From Ferrimonas gelatinilytica (GTDB lineage: Bacteria; Pseudomonadota; Gammaproteobacteria; Enterobacterales; Shewanellaceae): 64,000 nucleotides of DNA. Below are positions 17,495 to 26,875 of the stretch, one piece after another. The stretch spans positions 186,001 to 250,000 of the forward strand of contig NZ_BAABLF010000005.1 in the NCBI RefSeq assembly GCF_039544205.1, given 5' to 3'. A program made the translations under genes and the position numbers. Below the pieces are notes generated by a model. That model searched no databases. It was not told the DNA's origin and was given only the letters and a program-made list of their open reading frames with translations. Position 1 is the first letter of the stretch. Every line of letters begins with the position of its first letter.

Positions 17495-18498
17495 AAGTTT
17501 GGATCCGTGCGGCTGTCTGGAGCGTGAGCCTCGCCATCAGTGGTGTGGTGGCGGTCGTGGGATATGGCTATTACCGTATACAGCAGGCCTTAGCGTCCCC
17601 GGTGGCTATCAGCCTGGCGCAGGAGGTGAAAGTGCAACCCGGAGATACCAGCTACGTGCTCCTGGCGCAGTGGGAGAGGCAGGGTTGGATAGATTCGGCT
17701 TTTTGGGGCCGTCTCGGTTTGCGAATGGAGCCGAAACTGACGCAGCTGAAGACGGGTACTTATGCGCTGGAACCGACCATGTCACTGCGCCAGGCATTGG
17801 CGCACCTTGCCAGTGGTGAGGAGATCCAGTTTCAGATCACCCTGGTAGAGGGCGGCACCGTTGCCGAGTGGTTATCCCAGATCCAGGCCCATCCCCGGAT
17901 CCGAGCCACCCTTGATGACGTTGCCGCGCTGGCCGAGGCGTTGGGGACTGAGCAGGAAAACCCGGAAGGGTGGCTGTTTCCGGATACCTACGCGTTTACT
18001 GACGGCACCGAGGACAGGGCCGTGCTACTTCGGGCCTACCGCCGTATGACTCGGGAGCTCGAGAAAGCCTGGGCAGCGCGTCAGCCGGATCTTCCGCTGG
18101 CCACGCCTTACGAGTTGCTGATTCTGGCCTCCATCGTGGAGAAGGAGACCGGTGCCCCCGGGGAACGTTCGCTGGTCAGTTCGGTATTTGTGAATCGATT
18201 GAACAAAGGGATGCGATTGCAGACGGACCCTACGGTGATCTACGGTGCTCATGACTACCAGGGGCGTATTACGCGCAAGCACTTGGACACCTGGACACCC
18301 TACAACACCTACAGGATCAACGGCCTGACACCGACGCCTATTGCAAACCCCTCGTTGGCATCGCTGCAGGCAGCGGCGCAGCCGGCGCAGAGTGATTACC
18401 TCTACTTCGTCTCCAAAGGCGACGGTAGCCACCAGTTTTCCCGGACCCTGCGAGAGCACAATAACGCGGTTAATCGGTATATAAGAAATCGGAAATGA
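17485..18498 (+). CDS. mltG: Endolytic murein transglycosylase MltG
   Basis: Inner-membrane-anchored enzyme that cuts nascent glycan strands and is thought to end peptidoglycan chain growth. The 337-residue protein has one N-terminal membrane segment (about residues 10-32), a LysM-like region, and the YceG catalytic domain; the catalytic glutamate is E219 in SIVEKETGAPGE, the same position (218) as in E. coli. The family block LQTDPTVIYG and the closing HxFSRTLREHNxAV pattern are present. The ATG lies inside pabC and the stop overlaps the tmk start by four bases. Confidence 0.96.
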   Translation: MALKVWIRAAVWSVSLAISGVVAVVGYGYYRIQQALASPVAISLAQEVKVQPGDTSYVLLAQWERQGWIDSAFWGRLGLRMEPKLTQLKTGTYALEPTMSLRQALAHLASGEEIQFQITLVEGGTVAEWLSQIQAHPRIRATLDDVAALAEALGTEQENPEGWLFPDTYAFTDGTEDRAVLLRAYRRMTRELEKAWAARQPDLPLATPYELLILASIVEKETGAPGERSLVSSVFVNRLNKGMRLQTDPTVIYGAHDYQGRITRKHLDTWTPYNTYRINGLTPTPIANPSLASLQAAAQPAQSDYLYFVSKGDGSHQFSRTLREHNNAVNRYIRNRK

Positions 18499-19133
18499 TG
18501 AATCAACAAGGGATCTTTATTGTCATCGAAGGCCTGGAAGGGGCGGGTAAGAGCAGCGCAGTGGCGCTGGTGAACGCTTATCTGGAGGCGCGCTTTCCTG
18601 GCCGTGAAATCGTCAATACCCGCGAGCCGGGCGGGACGCCGCTGGCGGAGGAGATCCGGGCCATCTGGAAACGGCCTCGCGAGGAGGCGATGGCGCCGAT
18701 GACGGAACTGCTGATGGTCTACGCCTGCCGGGCACAACTGGTGGAGGGGGTGATCAAGCCGGCTCTGGCCCGGGGCGCTGTGGTGCTTGGCGATCGCCAT
18801 GATCTCAGCTCCCAGGCGTATCAGGGCGGCGGGCGGGGTCTGAGCGAGCAGGTTGCGGCCCTGGCGAAGATCACCCTGGGTGGGCTGAAACCGGACCTGA
18901 CCCTCTACCTCGATATTGACCCCGCACTTGGGCTTAGCCGAGCACAGGCACGGGGAGCGCTGGATCGCATTGAACAGGAGACGCTGTCCTTTTTTCAGCG
19001 CGCCCGGGCACGCTACCTGGCCGAGGCCGCCGCGGATCCCGACATTGTGCTCATTGACGCCAGCCAACCGATTGAGAAGGTTCACGAAGCTATCGTCGAC
19101 CAGTTGAACCAGCGGCTTGGAGTTTCGGCTTGA
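18495..19133 (+). CDS. tmk: Thymidylate kinase
   Basis: Phosphorylates dTMP to dTDP. The 212-residue protein has the P-loop EGLEGAGKSS (about residues 10-19), TREPGGTPLAEEIR (about 37-50), and DRHDLSSQAYQGGGRG (about 98-113), matching bacterial Tmk (E. coli 213). Two ATGs overlap the mltG stop (18495 and 18498); the first gives an ATGA overlap and is annotated. It overlaps holB by four bases. Confidence 0.97.
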   Translation: MMNQQGIFIVIEGLEGAGKSSAVALVNAYLEARFPGREIVNTREPGGTPLAEEIRAIWKRPREEAMAPMTELLMVYACRAQLVEGVIKPALARGAVVLGDRHDLSSQAYQGGGRGLSEQVAALAKITLGGLKPDLTLYLDIDPALGLSRAQARGALDRIEQETLSFFQRARARYLAEAAADPDIVLIDASQPIEKVHEAIVDQLNQRLGVSA

Positions 19134-20023
19134 GCTTCGTCGATGCCATGCCTTGGCTCGCCTCGCCATGGCAGCAATGGCAGCGCAGTCGTGACACGGG
19201 GCGCTTGGGCCATGCTCTCCTGCTTCAGGGCGAGGAGGGGTTGGGCAAAGGGCGCTTGGCTGCCGAGATGGCGGCGAACCTGCTGTGTGAACAGGGCATC
19301 CACTGCGGTCGTTGCAAGGGCTGTCGGTTGCTGCAAAGTGGCCACCATCCCGACCATATTCTGATTCAGCCGGAGGGGTTGCAGATCAAGGTCGATACTG
19401 TCCGGGCCCTGATTGCTACCCTGACCGGCACCGCCCATCAGGGGGGAAGTCGGGTGGTGGTGATTGAGCAGGCAGAACGCCTCAACGGTGCGTCCGCCAA
19501 TGCCCTGCTCAAAACTCTTGAAGAGCCGATGCCCGGGGTATATCTCATTCTGGTCAGCGCCATCCCCTCTGCGCTCCCTGCGACCATCGTCAGCCGCTGT
19601 CAGCGCCTGAACGTTCCGTCGGCGACCCCGGCGCAGCTTAAAACGTACCTCGGTGAGGGGGCCCAGGCTTTGCCGGATTGGCCCTACTGGACACGTTTGG
19701 TCGGTGGGCCGATGGCGTTAAAAAAGGCGCTGGCGCAGGGTACCGTTGACCAGGTGGAGCGCTGGCGTTTGGCGTGGCAACAGAGTCTTGAACAAGGGTT
19801 TCTTGCCCCGGAACTGGCTTCTGTGGAGTCGGACAAGGGTGCTATCGTACTAAAAGTATTGTACTTTGAACTGATGTGTCGTGGCCGTAACGTCCCAGAG
19901 TCGCTCGCGGTTACCTTCCCGGTGATGCAGGAGCTTCTGGCCGAGATCCGATGGCTGGAGCAGCAATCCGGTGTCAACCTTCAGGTTCTCTGTCAGCGCT
20001 TTGTGCGGCAGCTTTGTTCGTAG
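19130..20023 (+). CDS. holB: DNA polymerase III subunit delta prime
   Basis: Clamp-loader subunit. The 297-residue protein has the AAA+ fold with a degenerate nucleotide site (GEEGLGKGRLA), a zinc module CxxxxxxCxxCxxC (CEQGIHCGRCKGC, about residues 49-61) and the NALLKTLEEP sensor region near residue 124, as expected for HolB. The start is read as TTG 19130, overlapping the tmk stop, since GGAG lies seven bases before it; ATG 19148 (MPWLASPWQQW) is a possible alternative that would remove six residues. Confidence 0.93.
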   Translation: MSFVDAMPWLASPWQQWQRSRDTGRLGHALLLQGEEGLGKGRLAAEMAANLLCEQGIHCGRCKGCRLLQSGHHPDHILIQPEGLQIKVDTVRALIATLTGTAHQGGSRVVVIEQAERLNGASANALLKTLEEPMPGVYLILVSAIPSALPATIVSRCQRLNVPSATPAQLKTYLGEGAQALPDWPYWTRLVGGPMALKKALAQGTVDQVERWRLAWQQSLEQGFLAPELASVESDKGAIVLKVLYFELMCRGRNVPESLAVTFPVMQELLAEIRWLEQQSGVNLQVLCQRFVRQLCS

Positions 20024-20039
20024 TGTAAGGGTTAAATCT

Positions 20040-20399
20040 ATGTCTGAAGTTTTTCATCCAAACAGGACCTCCATGACCTGCCTTGAAGCCCAGTTTGATA
20101 CTCCCGCGCAGCTTTATCGCGCCTACATGCCCTTTATTCGCTTTGGCGGCCTGTTTTTTGTTACGACCCGGGATCACCATCTCGGCGAACTTTTGGTCGC
20201 CCGCTTCTCCCTGCCGGACAGCGATGAATGGTACACGTTCGAAGGGGTCGTGGTCTGGTGTAATCCCCTGGGCTCTCAAGGGGGAAGACCCCCAGGTGTG
20301 GGCCTGGCCTTCCAGGCGGAGGATAACCCGTTCAAGCCGCATATCGAGCGTCTGCTCGCCGGTGAGTTGGGCTCAGGGCAACTCACCTCCACGATGTAA
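20040..20399 (+). CDS. pilZ: Type IV pilus PilZ-domain protein
   Basis: A 119-residue PilZ-fold protein. Its position directly after holB and before tatD is the classic place of the pilZ needed for type IV pilus assembly in Pseudomonas and relatives. It lacks the RxxxR and D/NxSxxG residues of c-di-GMP-binding PilZ domains, as the pilus-type PilZ does, so it probably works by protein contacts with the assembly ATPase rather than as a second-messenger sensor. The start is ATG 20040, 16 bases after holB; an earlier in-frame codon lies inside holB. Confidence 0.88.
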   Translation: MSEVFHPNRTSMTCLEAQFDTPAQLYRAYMPFIRFGGLFFVTTRDHHLGELLVARFSLPDSDEWYTFEGVVVWCNPLGSQGGRPPGVGLAFQAEDNPFKPHIERLLAGELGSGQLTSTM

Positions 20400-20482
20400 C
20401 CCGTGACCCAGCGACGAAACTAGAATCCGGCTCCGAATCGGTTTACCCTGACCGGCTTGTTAGTTAAATCGGGGATCGGCGT

Positions 20483-21247
20483 GTGTTAATTGACTCCCAT
20501 TGCCATCTGGATCGCTTGGTAGAGGGCGATGACCCAACCTCTCTGGAACCCATCTTAAAACAGGCCCGGGAGCGCGGCGTTCGCAAAATTTTGTGCGTCT
20601 CCGTCAGCCAAGCGGGCTTTGCGCGCATGAAAGCGCTGACCGCACCCCACGAGGACGTGCGGATCTCCTGCGGTGTCCACCCCCTGGACGTTGAGGACGG
20701 CTACGATGCCGATTGGTTAGCCCGGCAGGCAGCAGATCCTGCAGTGGTCGCTCTGGGGGAAACTGGACTTGATTACTACTACAGCAAAGAGAGCGTGGCC
20801 CTTCAGCAACAAGCCTTTCGTGACCACATCGAACTAAGCCGCCAACTTAAAAAGCCGCTGATCATCCACACCCGTGACGCCCGGGAAGACACTATCGAAC
20901 TGCTCAGAGAGGGGCAGGCGGAGCAGGGCGTATTGCACTGTTTCACAGAAAACTGGGCGATGGCCAAGGCGGCACTGGATCTGGGGCTTTATATCTCCAT
21001 CTCCGGAATTGTCACCTTCCGTAACGCAGAGTCCCTGCGGGATGTCGTGCGAAAACTGCCAATGGACCGGCTATTGGTCGAGACCGATGCACCTTACCTG
21101 GCGCCGGTACCTTACCGGGGCAAGACCAATCAGCCAGCGTACGTCCATGAGGTGGCGCAGTTTGTTGCGGATCTTAAAGGCGTCAGTCATCAGGAGATGA
21201 GCCGGATCACCGGTGAGAATTTCCATCGCCTATTTTCCCTGGCGTAA
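20483..21247 (+). CDS. TatD-family 3'-5' deoxyribonuclease (YcfH-like)
   Basis: Metal-dependent hydrolase of the amidohydrolase fold. The 254-residue protein has the metal ligands in DSHCHLD (residues 4-10), the conserved GETGLDYY (about 92-99), IHTRDA (about 130-135), HCFTE (about 153-157) and ETDAPYLAP (about 204-212). This gene in the holB-pilZ context corresponds to E. coli ycfH. GTG 20483 is the start with GGGGAT upstream; there is no ATG that keeps the first metal motif. It closes the dcd-tatD gene run, 83 bases after pilZ. Confidence 0.94.
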   Translation: MLIDSHCHLDRLVEGDDPTSLEPILKQARERGVRKILCVSVSQAGFARMKALTAPHEDVRISCGVHPLDVEDGYDADWLARQAADPAVVALGETGLDYYYSKESVALQQQAFRDHIELSRQLKKPLIIHTRDAREDTIELLREGQAEQGVLHCFTENWAMAKAALDLGLYISISGIVTFRNAESLRDVVRKLPMDRLLVETDAPYLAPVPYRGKTNQPAYVHEVAQFVADLKGVSHQEMSRITGENFHRLFSLA

Positions 21248-21447
21248 CCACTGAGATGAAACCGGCGCAAGCGGGAGGGGTAAAAAGGCAAAAAAAAGCC
21301 CGCAACTACTCCAATGTCACAGGCTTAGGGGAACATCACGCGTCGGATCTTTGTCACGGGAGATGAAGGGCGCTTGTTATCGCTGCACCGCATCCTGTGC
21401 CAAGGCTATCGCTAAGACAGCTTAATTTTCTAGTCTAGTCCAAGGAG

Positions 21448-21474
21448 AAAAGCGCAGCCAGTGACTGCGCTTTT
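21448..21474. terminator. Bidirectional terminator between tatD-side and rsmF
   Basis: AAAAGCGCAG pairs with CTGCGCTTTT around a 7-base loop, a 10-bp stem with A and T runs on either side. It lies 28 bases beyond the rsmF stop on the minus strand and about 200 bases past the preceding plus-strand gene, so it can serve both. The 200 bases before it (21248-21447) show no gene. Confidence 0.88.
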
Positions 21475-21501
21475 CTATTGCCGGCGGCTTGGACGTTGGT
21501 A

Positions 21502-22914
21502 CTAGACCGAGACGATCTGGTCCCTGACCAGTTCCCGAGGCAGGCCATTTTTCAGCTTGCTGCCAACCCACTTTGCCAGCCCCAGTGGCTGTCCCGTCCA
21601 GCGGACGATCACTTCGCCCTTACCCGCTGGGGTGTCCATGGGAAGATCCCGTCCCATCAGGTAGGTCGTCGCCTGTTCGTCGGTAAGCTCAACGCATTTC
21701 GTTGGTGTCAGGGGTAGCGCCATGATCGCCTCGTGTTGAATTTTGAAACCGTGCTTATGCACCTGTGCGATTTTTATCCCCAGCCGGTTCATGCGGATCT
21801 TGCCGATAAAGTCATTCAGTGCTTGGGGAAACCACCAAAGTTCCTGATCCCTTGCCATCACCTGGCCTTCGTCGGGTAGGCTGAGGCCTAACTGTGTCTC
21901 GAGGTAGTGTCGTAACTCGGCGACGGTCCTGGTTGGGGCCGGCGTAAAGGGGAAACTTTTAAGCTTGGGTGGTTTCGCCTGAGCCTGCATGGAGCCGCGC
22001 TTTCGGATCGCGGCAACGAAGAACCCTTCCGAGTCGTAGATCTGCGGCCAGATATGCAGAAAACCCTCCTCGGTCAAAGCCCTCTCTGCCCCGGGAAACA
22101 GGGCTCCCAGCGAAATGAACTCCACCAGTTCCGGGTGGCGCTCGCGGAGCCAGTGGCACACCGCTTGGTTCTCCTCAGCCAGCAGGGTGCAGGTGGAGTA
22201 GACAAGGGTGCCGCCGGGTTTAAGAGCGGTGAAGGCAGACTCGATCAGGGTCTTCTGGACGGCGGCGATCTGCTCAATGGCGTCGAAGCTCCAGTTGGCC
22301 ATCGCCTGTGGATCTTTTCTCACTGTCCCCTCGCCAGAGCAGGGCGCATCCAGGAGGATGGCATCGAAGCGCTCCGGCAGGGTAGGGCCGAATACCTTGC
22401 CATCGAAATGGGTCAGGGCGACGTTGCGGATCCCCAAGCGTTGAAGGTTGGCGTGGAGGCTTTTTAAGCGACTGGATGAGTACTCGTTGGCGATCAGCAC
22501 CCCCTGGTTGTTCATCCTGGCGGCCATCTGGGAGGTTTTAGAGCCGGGTGCCGAGGCGACATCCAACACGGTCTGCGGCTGGCCGGCAAGGGCAAACAGG
22601 GCGTTGGGGGGCATCATCGAGGATGCCTCCTGGATGTAAAATAGGCCGGCCAGGTGTTCCGGTGTATTGCCAAGCTGTGCCCCGGGTTTATCCCAGTTAA
22701 GCCAGAACCCCTCATCACACCAGGGGATGGGCTCCAGGTGCCAGCCCTTGCCCTCCATCCTCTGCACGAACTCCTCTACGCCTATCTTCAGGGTGTTGAC
22801 CCGGATCGAACGACGCAGCGGTGTTTGACTGATGGCGATAAAGTCGTCAAGTTCGAGTTGGGGCGGTAAGATGGCGGCGATGCTGTCGAGAAATGCCTTT
22901 GGGAACTTGACCAT
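21502..22914 (-). CDS. rsmF: 16S rRNA m5C1407 methyltransferase RsmF
   Basis: SAM-dependent methyltransferase of the NOL1/NOP2/Sun family modifying C1407 of 16S rRNA. The 470-residue protein has DVASAPGSKTSQMA near residue 120, LDAPCSGEGTVRK near 190 and the catalytic cysteine in YSTCTLLAEENQ near 245, then a C-terminal PUA-like domain used for RNA recognition; E. coli RsmF is 479 residues. The start MVKFPKAFLDSIAAILPP (ATG 22912-22914) is the family N terminus. As in E. coli it lies beside the letAB locus, here with one gene between. Confidence 0.95.
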   Translation of the reverse strand: MVKFPKAFLDSIAAILPPQLELDDFIAISQTPLRRSIRVNTLKIGVEEFVQRMEGKGWHLEPIPWCDEGFWLNWDKPGAQLGNTPEHLAGLFYIQEASSMMPPNALFALAGQPQTVLDVASAPGSKTSQMAARMNNQGVLIANEYSSSRLKSLHANLQRLGIRNVALTHFDGKVFGPTLPERFDAILLDAPCSGEGTVRKDPQAMANWSFDAIEQIAAVQKTLIESAFTALKPGGTLVYSTCTLLAEENQAVCHWLRERHPELVEFISLGALFPGAERALTEEGFLHIWPQIYDSEGFFVAAIRKRGSMQAQAKPPKLKSFPFTPAPTRTVAELRHYLETQLGLSLPDEGQVMARDQELWWFPQALNDFIGKIRMNRLGIKIAQVHKHGFKIQHEAIMALPLTPTKCVELTDEQATTYLMGRDLPMDTPAGKGEVIVRWTGQPLGLAKWVGSKLKNGLPRELVRDQIVSV

Positions 22915-22974
22915 AAGAGGATCCTGAGGGAAAAATCGGCGGCAAGCATAGCACAGCCAGGGAGGGAGCAACGA

Positions 22975-24201
22975 GTGCTGAATCGGGTTTGGGCAGCCAT
23001 GTTGCTGCTGTCGGCGCTGGCCTGCTTGGGACGCTGGTACGGCGGGGATCCCGAGGTGTTCGCGCGCTGGGTGGAACAGCTCTTTGCAATGGCCAAGTTG
23101 GCGGTGGAGATCGGTATCGGCCTGGCCGGGGTCATGGCGATGTGGATGGGCCTGATGAAAATTGGCGAGCGCAGTGGCCTGATAGATGGCCTGGCTCGGC
23201 TGCTGTCTCCTCTGTTCGCCCGTCTGATGCCAGAGATCCCCCGGGGGGATCCAGCCTTGGGCGCCGTCACCATGAACCTGTCGGCAAACGTGCTGGGCTT
23301 GGATAATGCCGCGACGCCCATGGGGATCCGGGCGATGGAGTTGATGCAGCGACTCAACCCGGTTCCGGAACGGGCGATGAACGCTCAGATCCTGTTTTTG
23401 GTGCTCAATACCTCCTCGGTCACCCTGTTTCCCATCGCAGTCCTTCTTTACCGAGCTCAGCAGGGCGCAGCCCAGCCGACCGATGTGTTCCTGCCGATCC
23501 TGCTGGCCACTACCGCGTCCACCATGACGGGGCTCCTGTTCACCTGCGTGGTTCAGCGGATCCGACTCTGGGACAAGGTGCTGCTGCTCTGGTTTGGCAC
23601 CGGCCTCGCGTTGATGATCAGTCTGCTGGCAAACCTGGCAGCCTACTCAACGACGCAGCTGCAGGCGTTTTCGACCCTCTGGAGCAACTTTGCCCTGTTT
23701 GCGCTAATCATCACGGTGATCGCCGTCGCGTCCTGGCGTGGGGTGGCGCTGTTTGATGAATTTGTGGAGGGGGCGAGAGAGGGGCTGACGACCACGGTGC
23801 GGATCCTGCCTTTTCTCCTGGCGATGCTGATGGCCATCGGCAGTCTGAGGGCGTCGGGGATCCTGGATGCGCTGCTTGACGGGATCCGAAGCCTGGTCGC
23901 GTCGGTGGGCTGGGACAGCCGCTTTGTCGATGCGCTTCCGACGGCCTTGATGAAACCCTTCAGTGGCAGTGGTGCCCGAGCCATGATGCTGGAGACCATG
24001 GAAAGCGCCGGCGTCGACTCCTTTGCGGGTCGCCTGGCGTCCATTTTCCAGGGCTCGACGGAAACCACATTCTACGTTCTTGCGGTTTATTTTGGTGCTG
24101 TGGGGATCCGCCGTACCCGCCACGCGATCCCCTGCGGACTGGCGGCGGATCTGGCTGGCGCCCTAGCCGCCATCGCCGTGGCCTACTGGTTCTTCGGTTA
24201 A
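22975..24201 (+). CDS. SpmA/SpmB-type fused nucleoside-recognition domain membrane protein
   Basis: A 408-residue integral membrane protein made of two nucleoside-recognition (Gate) domains, the first SpmA-like (about residues 45-190, with MNLSANVLGLDNAATPMG) and the second SpmB-like (about 240-400, with PFSGSGARAMMLE and STETTFYVLAVYFGAVG). In sporulating Firmicutes these halves are separate genes; in non-sporulating gammaproteobacteria the fusion has no known role. Transport of a nucleotide-like solute is a guess from the domain name only. GTG 22975 has GGGAGG upstream. It is divergent from rsmF (60 bases) and convergent with letB. Confidence 0.85.
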   Translation: MLNRVWAAMLLLSALACLGRWYGGDPEVFARWVEQLFAMAKLAVEIGIGLAGVMAMWMGLMKIGERSGLIDGLARLLSPLFARLMPEIPRGDPALGAVTMNLSANVLGLDNAATPMGIRAMELMQRLNPVPERAMNAQILFLVLNTSSVTLFPIAVLLYRAQQGAAQPTDVFLPILLATTASTMTGLLFTCVVQRIRLWDKVLLLWFGTGLALMISLLANLAAYSTTQLQAFSTLWSNFALFALIITVIAVASWRGVALFDEFVEGAREGLTTTVRILPFLLAMLMAIGSLRASGILDALLDGIRSLVASVGWDSRFVDALPTALMKPFSGSGARAMMLETMESAGVDSFAGRLASIFQGSTETTFYVLAVYFGAVGIRRTRHAIPCGLAADLAGALAAIAVAYWFFG

Positions 24202-24211
24202 CCGGTCTGGT

Positions 24212-24243
24212 AAAAAAATGCGCCGCTGCAAGGGCAGCGGCGC
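24212..24243 (-). terminator. Terminator after letB
   Basis: GCGCCGCTGC pairs with GCAGCGGCGC around a 4-base loop; on the minus strand it is followed by seven Ts. It ends the letA-letB transcript and lies 10 bases past the convergent SpmAB-like stop. Confidence 0.92.
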
Positions 24244-24262
24244 GACGGATCAACTGCCGGGA

Positions 24263-26875
24263 TCAGAACCGGGTTTGCCACTCCAGCCAGGCGCTCTGCG
24301 CCTGGTTGTGCAGTGGGAGCCGGGTGCCATCTGCCAGCAGGTTTTCGCCGTTGCTGCTCTCCTGCGTAGCAAAGGCGACGCCACCCGCGAGGATGGTTTC
24401 CAGAGACTCGGCGCTGATCTGCGCACCGGAGAAGAGCCCCACATCGACGTTGATCCCGGACGCGTTCCAGAAACGACTGCTCTGATTGACCAAGTGCTGA
24501 TAGCGGGGCATCAGCTGGATCTCGATGTCTACCGAGGCACCATCTGCCGCCAGCCCGGTCTTGATCACCTCTCCCACCTTGATCTGCCGGTAGAGCACTG
24601 GGCTACCCACTGCCAGGGAGCCCAGGTTGGGCTGGTTCAGGACCAGAGTCAGTCCGTCATCGAAGGGGAGGGTGGTGGGGGGCGCCATGGCGACCAGGAA
24701 ACTGTCGCTGCGTTGTTCCGCTGTGCCGGGCATGGCGGCGATGTAGTTGCCGGTGATCAGGGTATCGGGATCCCGTACACCGGAGAGCCGGATTTCGGGG
24801 CTGACCAAGTAGAATTGGCTGTCCTGGGCCAAAAAGCGGTCAGCCCAGGGACGGTCCAGCTGAGCCTCCAACCGCTGGTTGGCCAGATCATCGCTCAATG
24901 ACACCGAGCGGATCTTGCCGATGGTGTGGCCCCGGAAGCGGATTGGTGCGCCGGCGGGGATTTGGGCTGCACTGTCGATGAACAGACTGAGGTGTTCGAT
25001 GCCCTGAAGCGCGCTGTGGCGATCGGGGTAGATATGGCGATCCTCCGGCAGGCCGGGCTGGGTGTTCTCGTGGCCCTTGATCGCCGTATCGAAACTGAGT
25101 CCGCCGCGCAGCAGCGTGGTCAGCGGCGCGGCCTGAATGTTGATGCCGGCCAGAGAGCCCTCGACCTTGATGCCGCTGTGGTGCCAGAAGCGGGTATCGG
25201 TATTGATAAGATGCTGGTAGCGCCGTTCGATGCCGACCTGCACAGTCACCCCGTCCTTGCCGAGGGAAAGTGACTCAATGGTGCCCACTTCGAGGTCCCG
25301 ATACAGCACCGATGCGCCCGCGGCGAGTCCAGCGGGGGTTTCGGTTTGCAGCGAAAGATGGACCCGGGGACCGGATTTCGCGGCGCTTTCACTAACCGCA
25401 AGGGCGAAACGGCTCTGTCCAGCCGCCTCTGTGCCTTCCCCACCGGAAAAGGCGATGCCGCCGCTGAGGATGTCGGCAAGGGGACGGCTGCGAACACTGA
25501 GTTTGGCCAGATCCGCCTCCACTTCAACCGCGGATTGCAGCCAGAAGGCGGCATCCTGGCGGACCCGCTGATGATAAGGCGCATCGATCCAGATGCGACT
25601 CTGTACCCCTTCATCGGTCAGCGTCACCTCGACGACCTCCCCGACCGGCACGCCGCGAAAACGCACCGGCGCTCCGACCCCTGCGCCCTCGAGGCTGTCG
25701 TGCTCCAGCAGGAAGGCACGGCCTTCACGGTGCAATTCGCCCTCCTGGGACAGGGAGAACTCGGTGTGAGGCTCGCCATCACCGGGCCACAGACGGATAA
25801 AGTCTCCAAACAGGAGGGTATCCAGATGGGCGACACCATCGAGGCCAAGCTGAGCGCCAACTCTGGCGAAACGGGTGTTTTTGCGCAACAGGTGCCGGTA
25901 TTCAGTATCGATGTAGGCGTGCAGGATCACCCCTTGCTCGGTCAACTCGATATCCTGAACCTGGCCCAGGTCCAGGCCGCGGAAGCGGATGGGCGTACCC
26001 ACTGAGAAGCCATCGGCACTCTCCACCCATACTTGGAACTCCGCCCGGGGACGCGCATCCCGAGCGCGCTCGTGAAGCTTGAACCGGGTACCATCGGTCA
26101 CGGGTTCACCGTCTGCGGGGGAGGAGAGCACTACGCCCCCGGATAACAGGCTGGCGAGGCTTTCCAACTCGACATCGATGCCGGATCGGCTGGCGTGTAT
26201 GGCGACACCGGAGCTGTTCCAGAACTGACTGTTGTGGCGAACCAGTGACTGATAGCGCGACTGAATGTGGACGTCGAAGACCACCTCCTGCGTTTGGTTA
26301 TTCAGCCTGAAGTCCACCACTTCACCGATCTGGACCTGCTGGAAGTAGACCCCACTGCCGATGTTGAGTGAACCCCGGTTCGGCGCTGTCAGCCTCACCA
26401 GCAGGCCCTCGGTATGACGGCTCAGGGTCGGAGGGGCTTCCAGGGTGGCCTGGAACTCGTTTCGACGGGGGCCCTCGCCGGGCTCCATGGCGATGTAGTT
26501 TCCAGAGAATAGGGCGTCCAGGCCTTCGAACCCGGTCAGCGAGGCCTTGGGTGAGACCAGCCAGAATTGGGTGCCGCGCCGCAGCAGGTTCTCCACCGTG
26601 TGGTTCATGTTGATATTCACCAGCACCGATTTCTGATCCTCATCCAGCTTCACCCCCTTTACCTGGCCGACCACGATCCCCTGGTATCGGACCAGCGTCT
26701 TGTTGGCGGTGATCCCGTTGGCACTGGGGAATTTTACCGTGATGGTGGTGCCCCGCTCGATGATATAGCTGTAGAGCAGCCACAGGCCGAGGACGAAGGC
26801 CAGAACCGGCAGGATCCAGATGGGGGAGAGGTTTTTCTTCCGGCGAACCACCGGATGTTGGCTGTCAGAGGTCAT
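24263..26875 (-). CDS. letB: LetB, seven-MCE-domain periplasmic lipid-transport tunnel protein (YebT)
   Basis: Forms a periplasm-spanning tube for lipid movement between inner and outer membranes. The 870-residue protein (E. coli LetB 877) has one N-terminal membrane helix (about residues 18-38) and seven MCE repeats spaced about 110-125 residues apart; each has a core such as VRYQGIVVGQV, VYFQQVQIGEV, IRFRGLDLGQV, VRFRGVPVGEV, VLYRDLEVGTI, IRFRGHTIGKI or VLYRQIKVGEV. PqiB has only three such domains, so LetB is the right name. It overlaps the upstream LetA C-half gene by 11 bases. Confidence 0.95.
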   Translation of the reverse strand: MTSDSQHPVVRRKKNLSPIWILPVLAFVLGLWLLYSYIIERGTTITVKFPSANGITANKTLVRYQGIVVGQVKGVKLDEDQKSVLVNINMNHTVENLLRRGTQFWLVSPKASLTGFEGLDALFSGNYIAMEPGEGPRRNEFQATLEAPPTLSRHTEGLLVRLTAPNRGSLNIGSGVYFQQVQIGEVVDFRLNNQTQEVVFDVHIQSRYQSLVRHNSQFWNSSGVAIHASRSGIDVELESLASLLSGGVVLSSPADGEPVTDGTRFKLHERARDARPRAEFQVWVESADGFSVGTPIRFRGLDLGQVQDIELTEQGVILHAYIDTEYRHLLRKNTRFARVGAQLGLDGVAHLDTLLFGDFIRLWPGDGEPHTEFSLSQEGELHREGRAFLLEHDSLEGAGVGAPVRFRGVPVGEVVEVTLTDEGVQSRIWIDAPYHQRVRQDAAFWLQSAVEVEADLAKLSVRSRPLADILSGGIAFSGGEGTEAAGQSRFALAVSESAAKSGPRVHLSLQTETPAGLAAGASVLYRDLEVGTIESLSLGKDGVTVQVGIERRYQHLINTDTRFWHHSGIKVEGSLAGINIQAAPLTTLLRGGLSFDTAIKGHENTQPGLPEDRHIYPDRHSALQGIEHLSLFIDSAAQIPAGAPIRFRGHTIGKIRSVSLSDDLANQRLEAQLDRPWADRFLAQDSQFYLVSPEIRLSGVRDPDTLITGNYIAAMPGTAEQRSDSFLVAMAPPTTLPFDDGLTLVLNQPNLGSLAVGSPVLYRQIKVGEVIKTGLAADGASVDIEIQLMPRYQHLVNQSSRFWNASGINVDVGLFSGAQISAESLETILAGGVAFATQESSNGENLLADGTRLPLHNQAQSAWLEWQTRF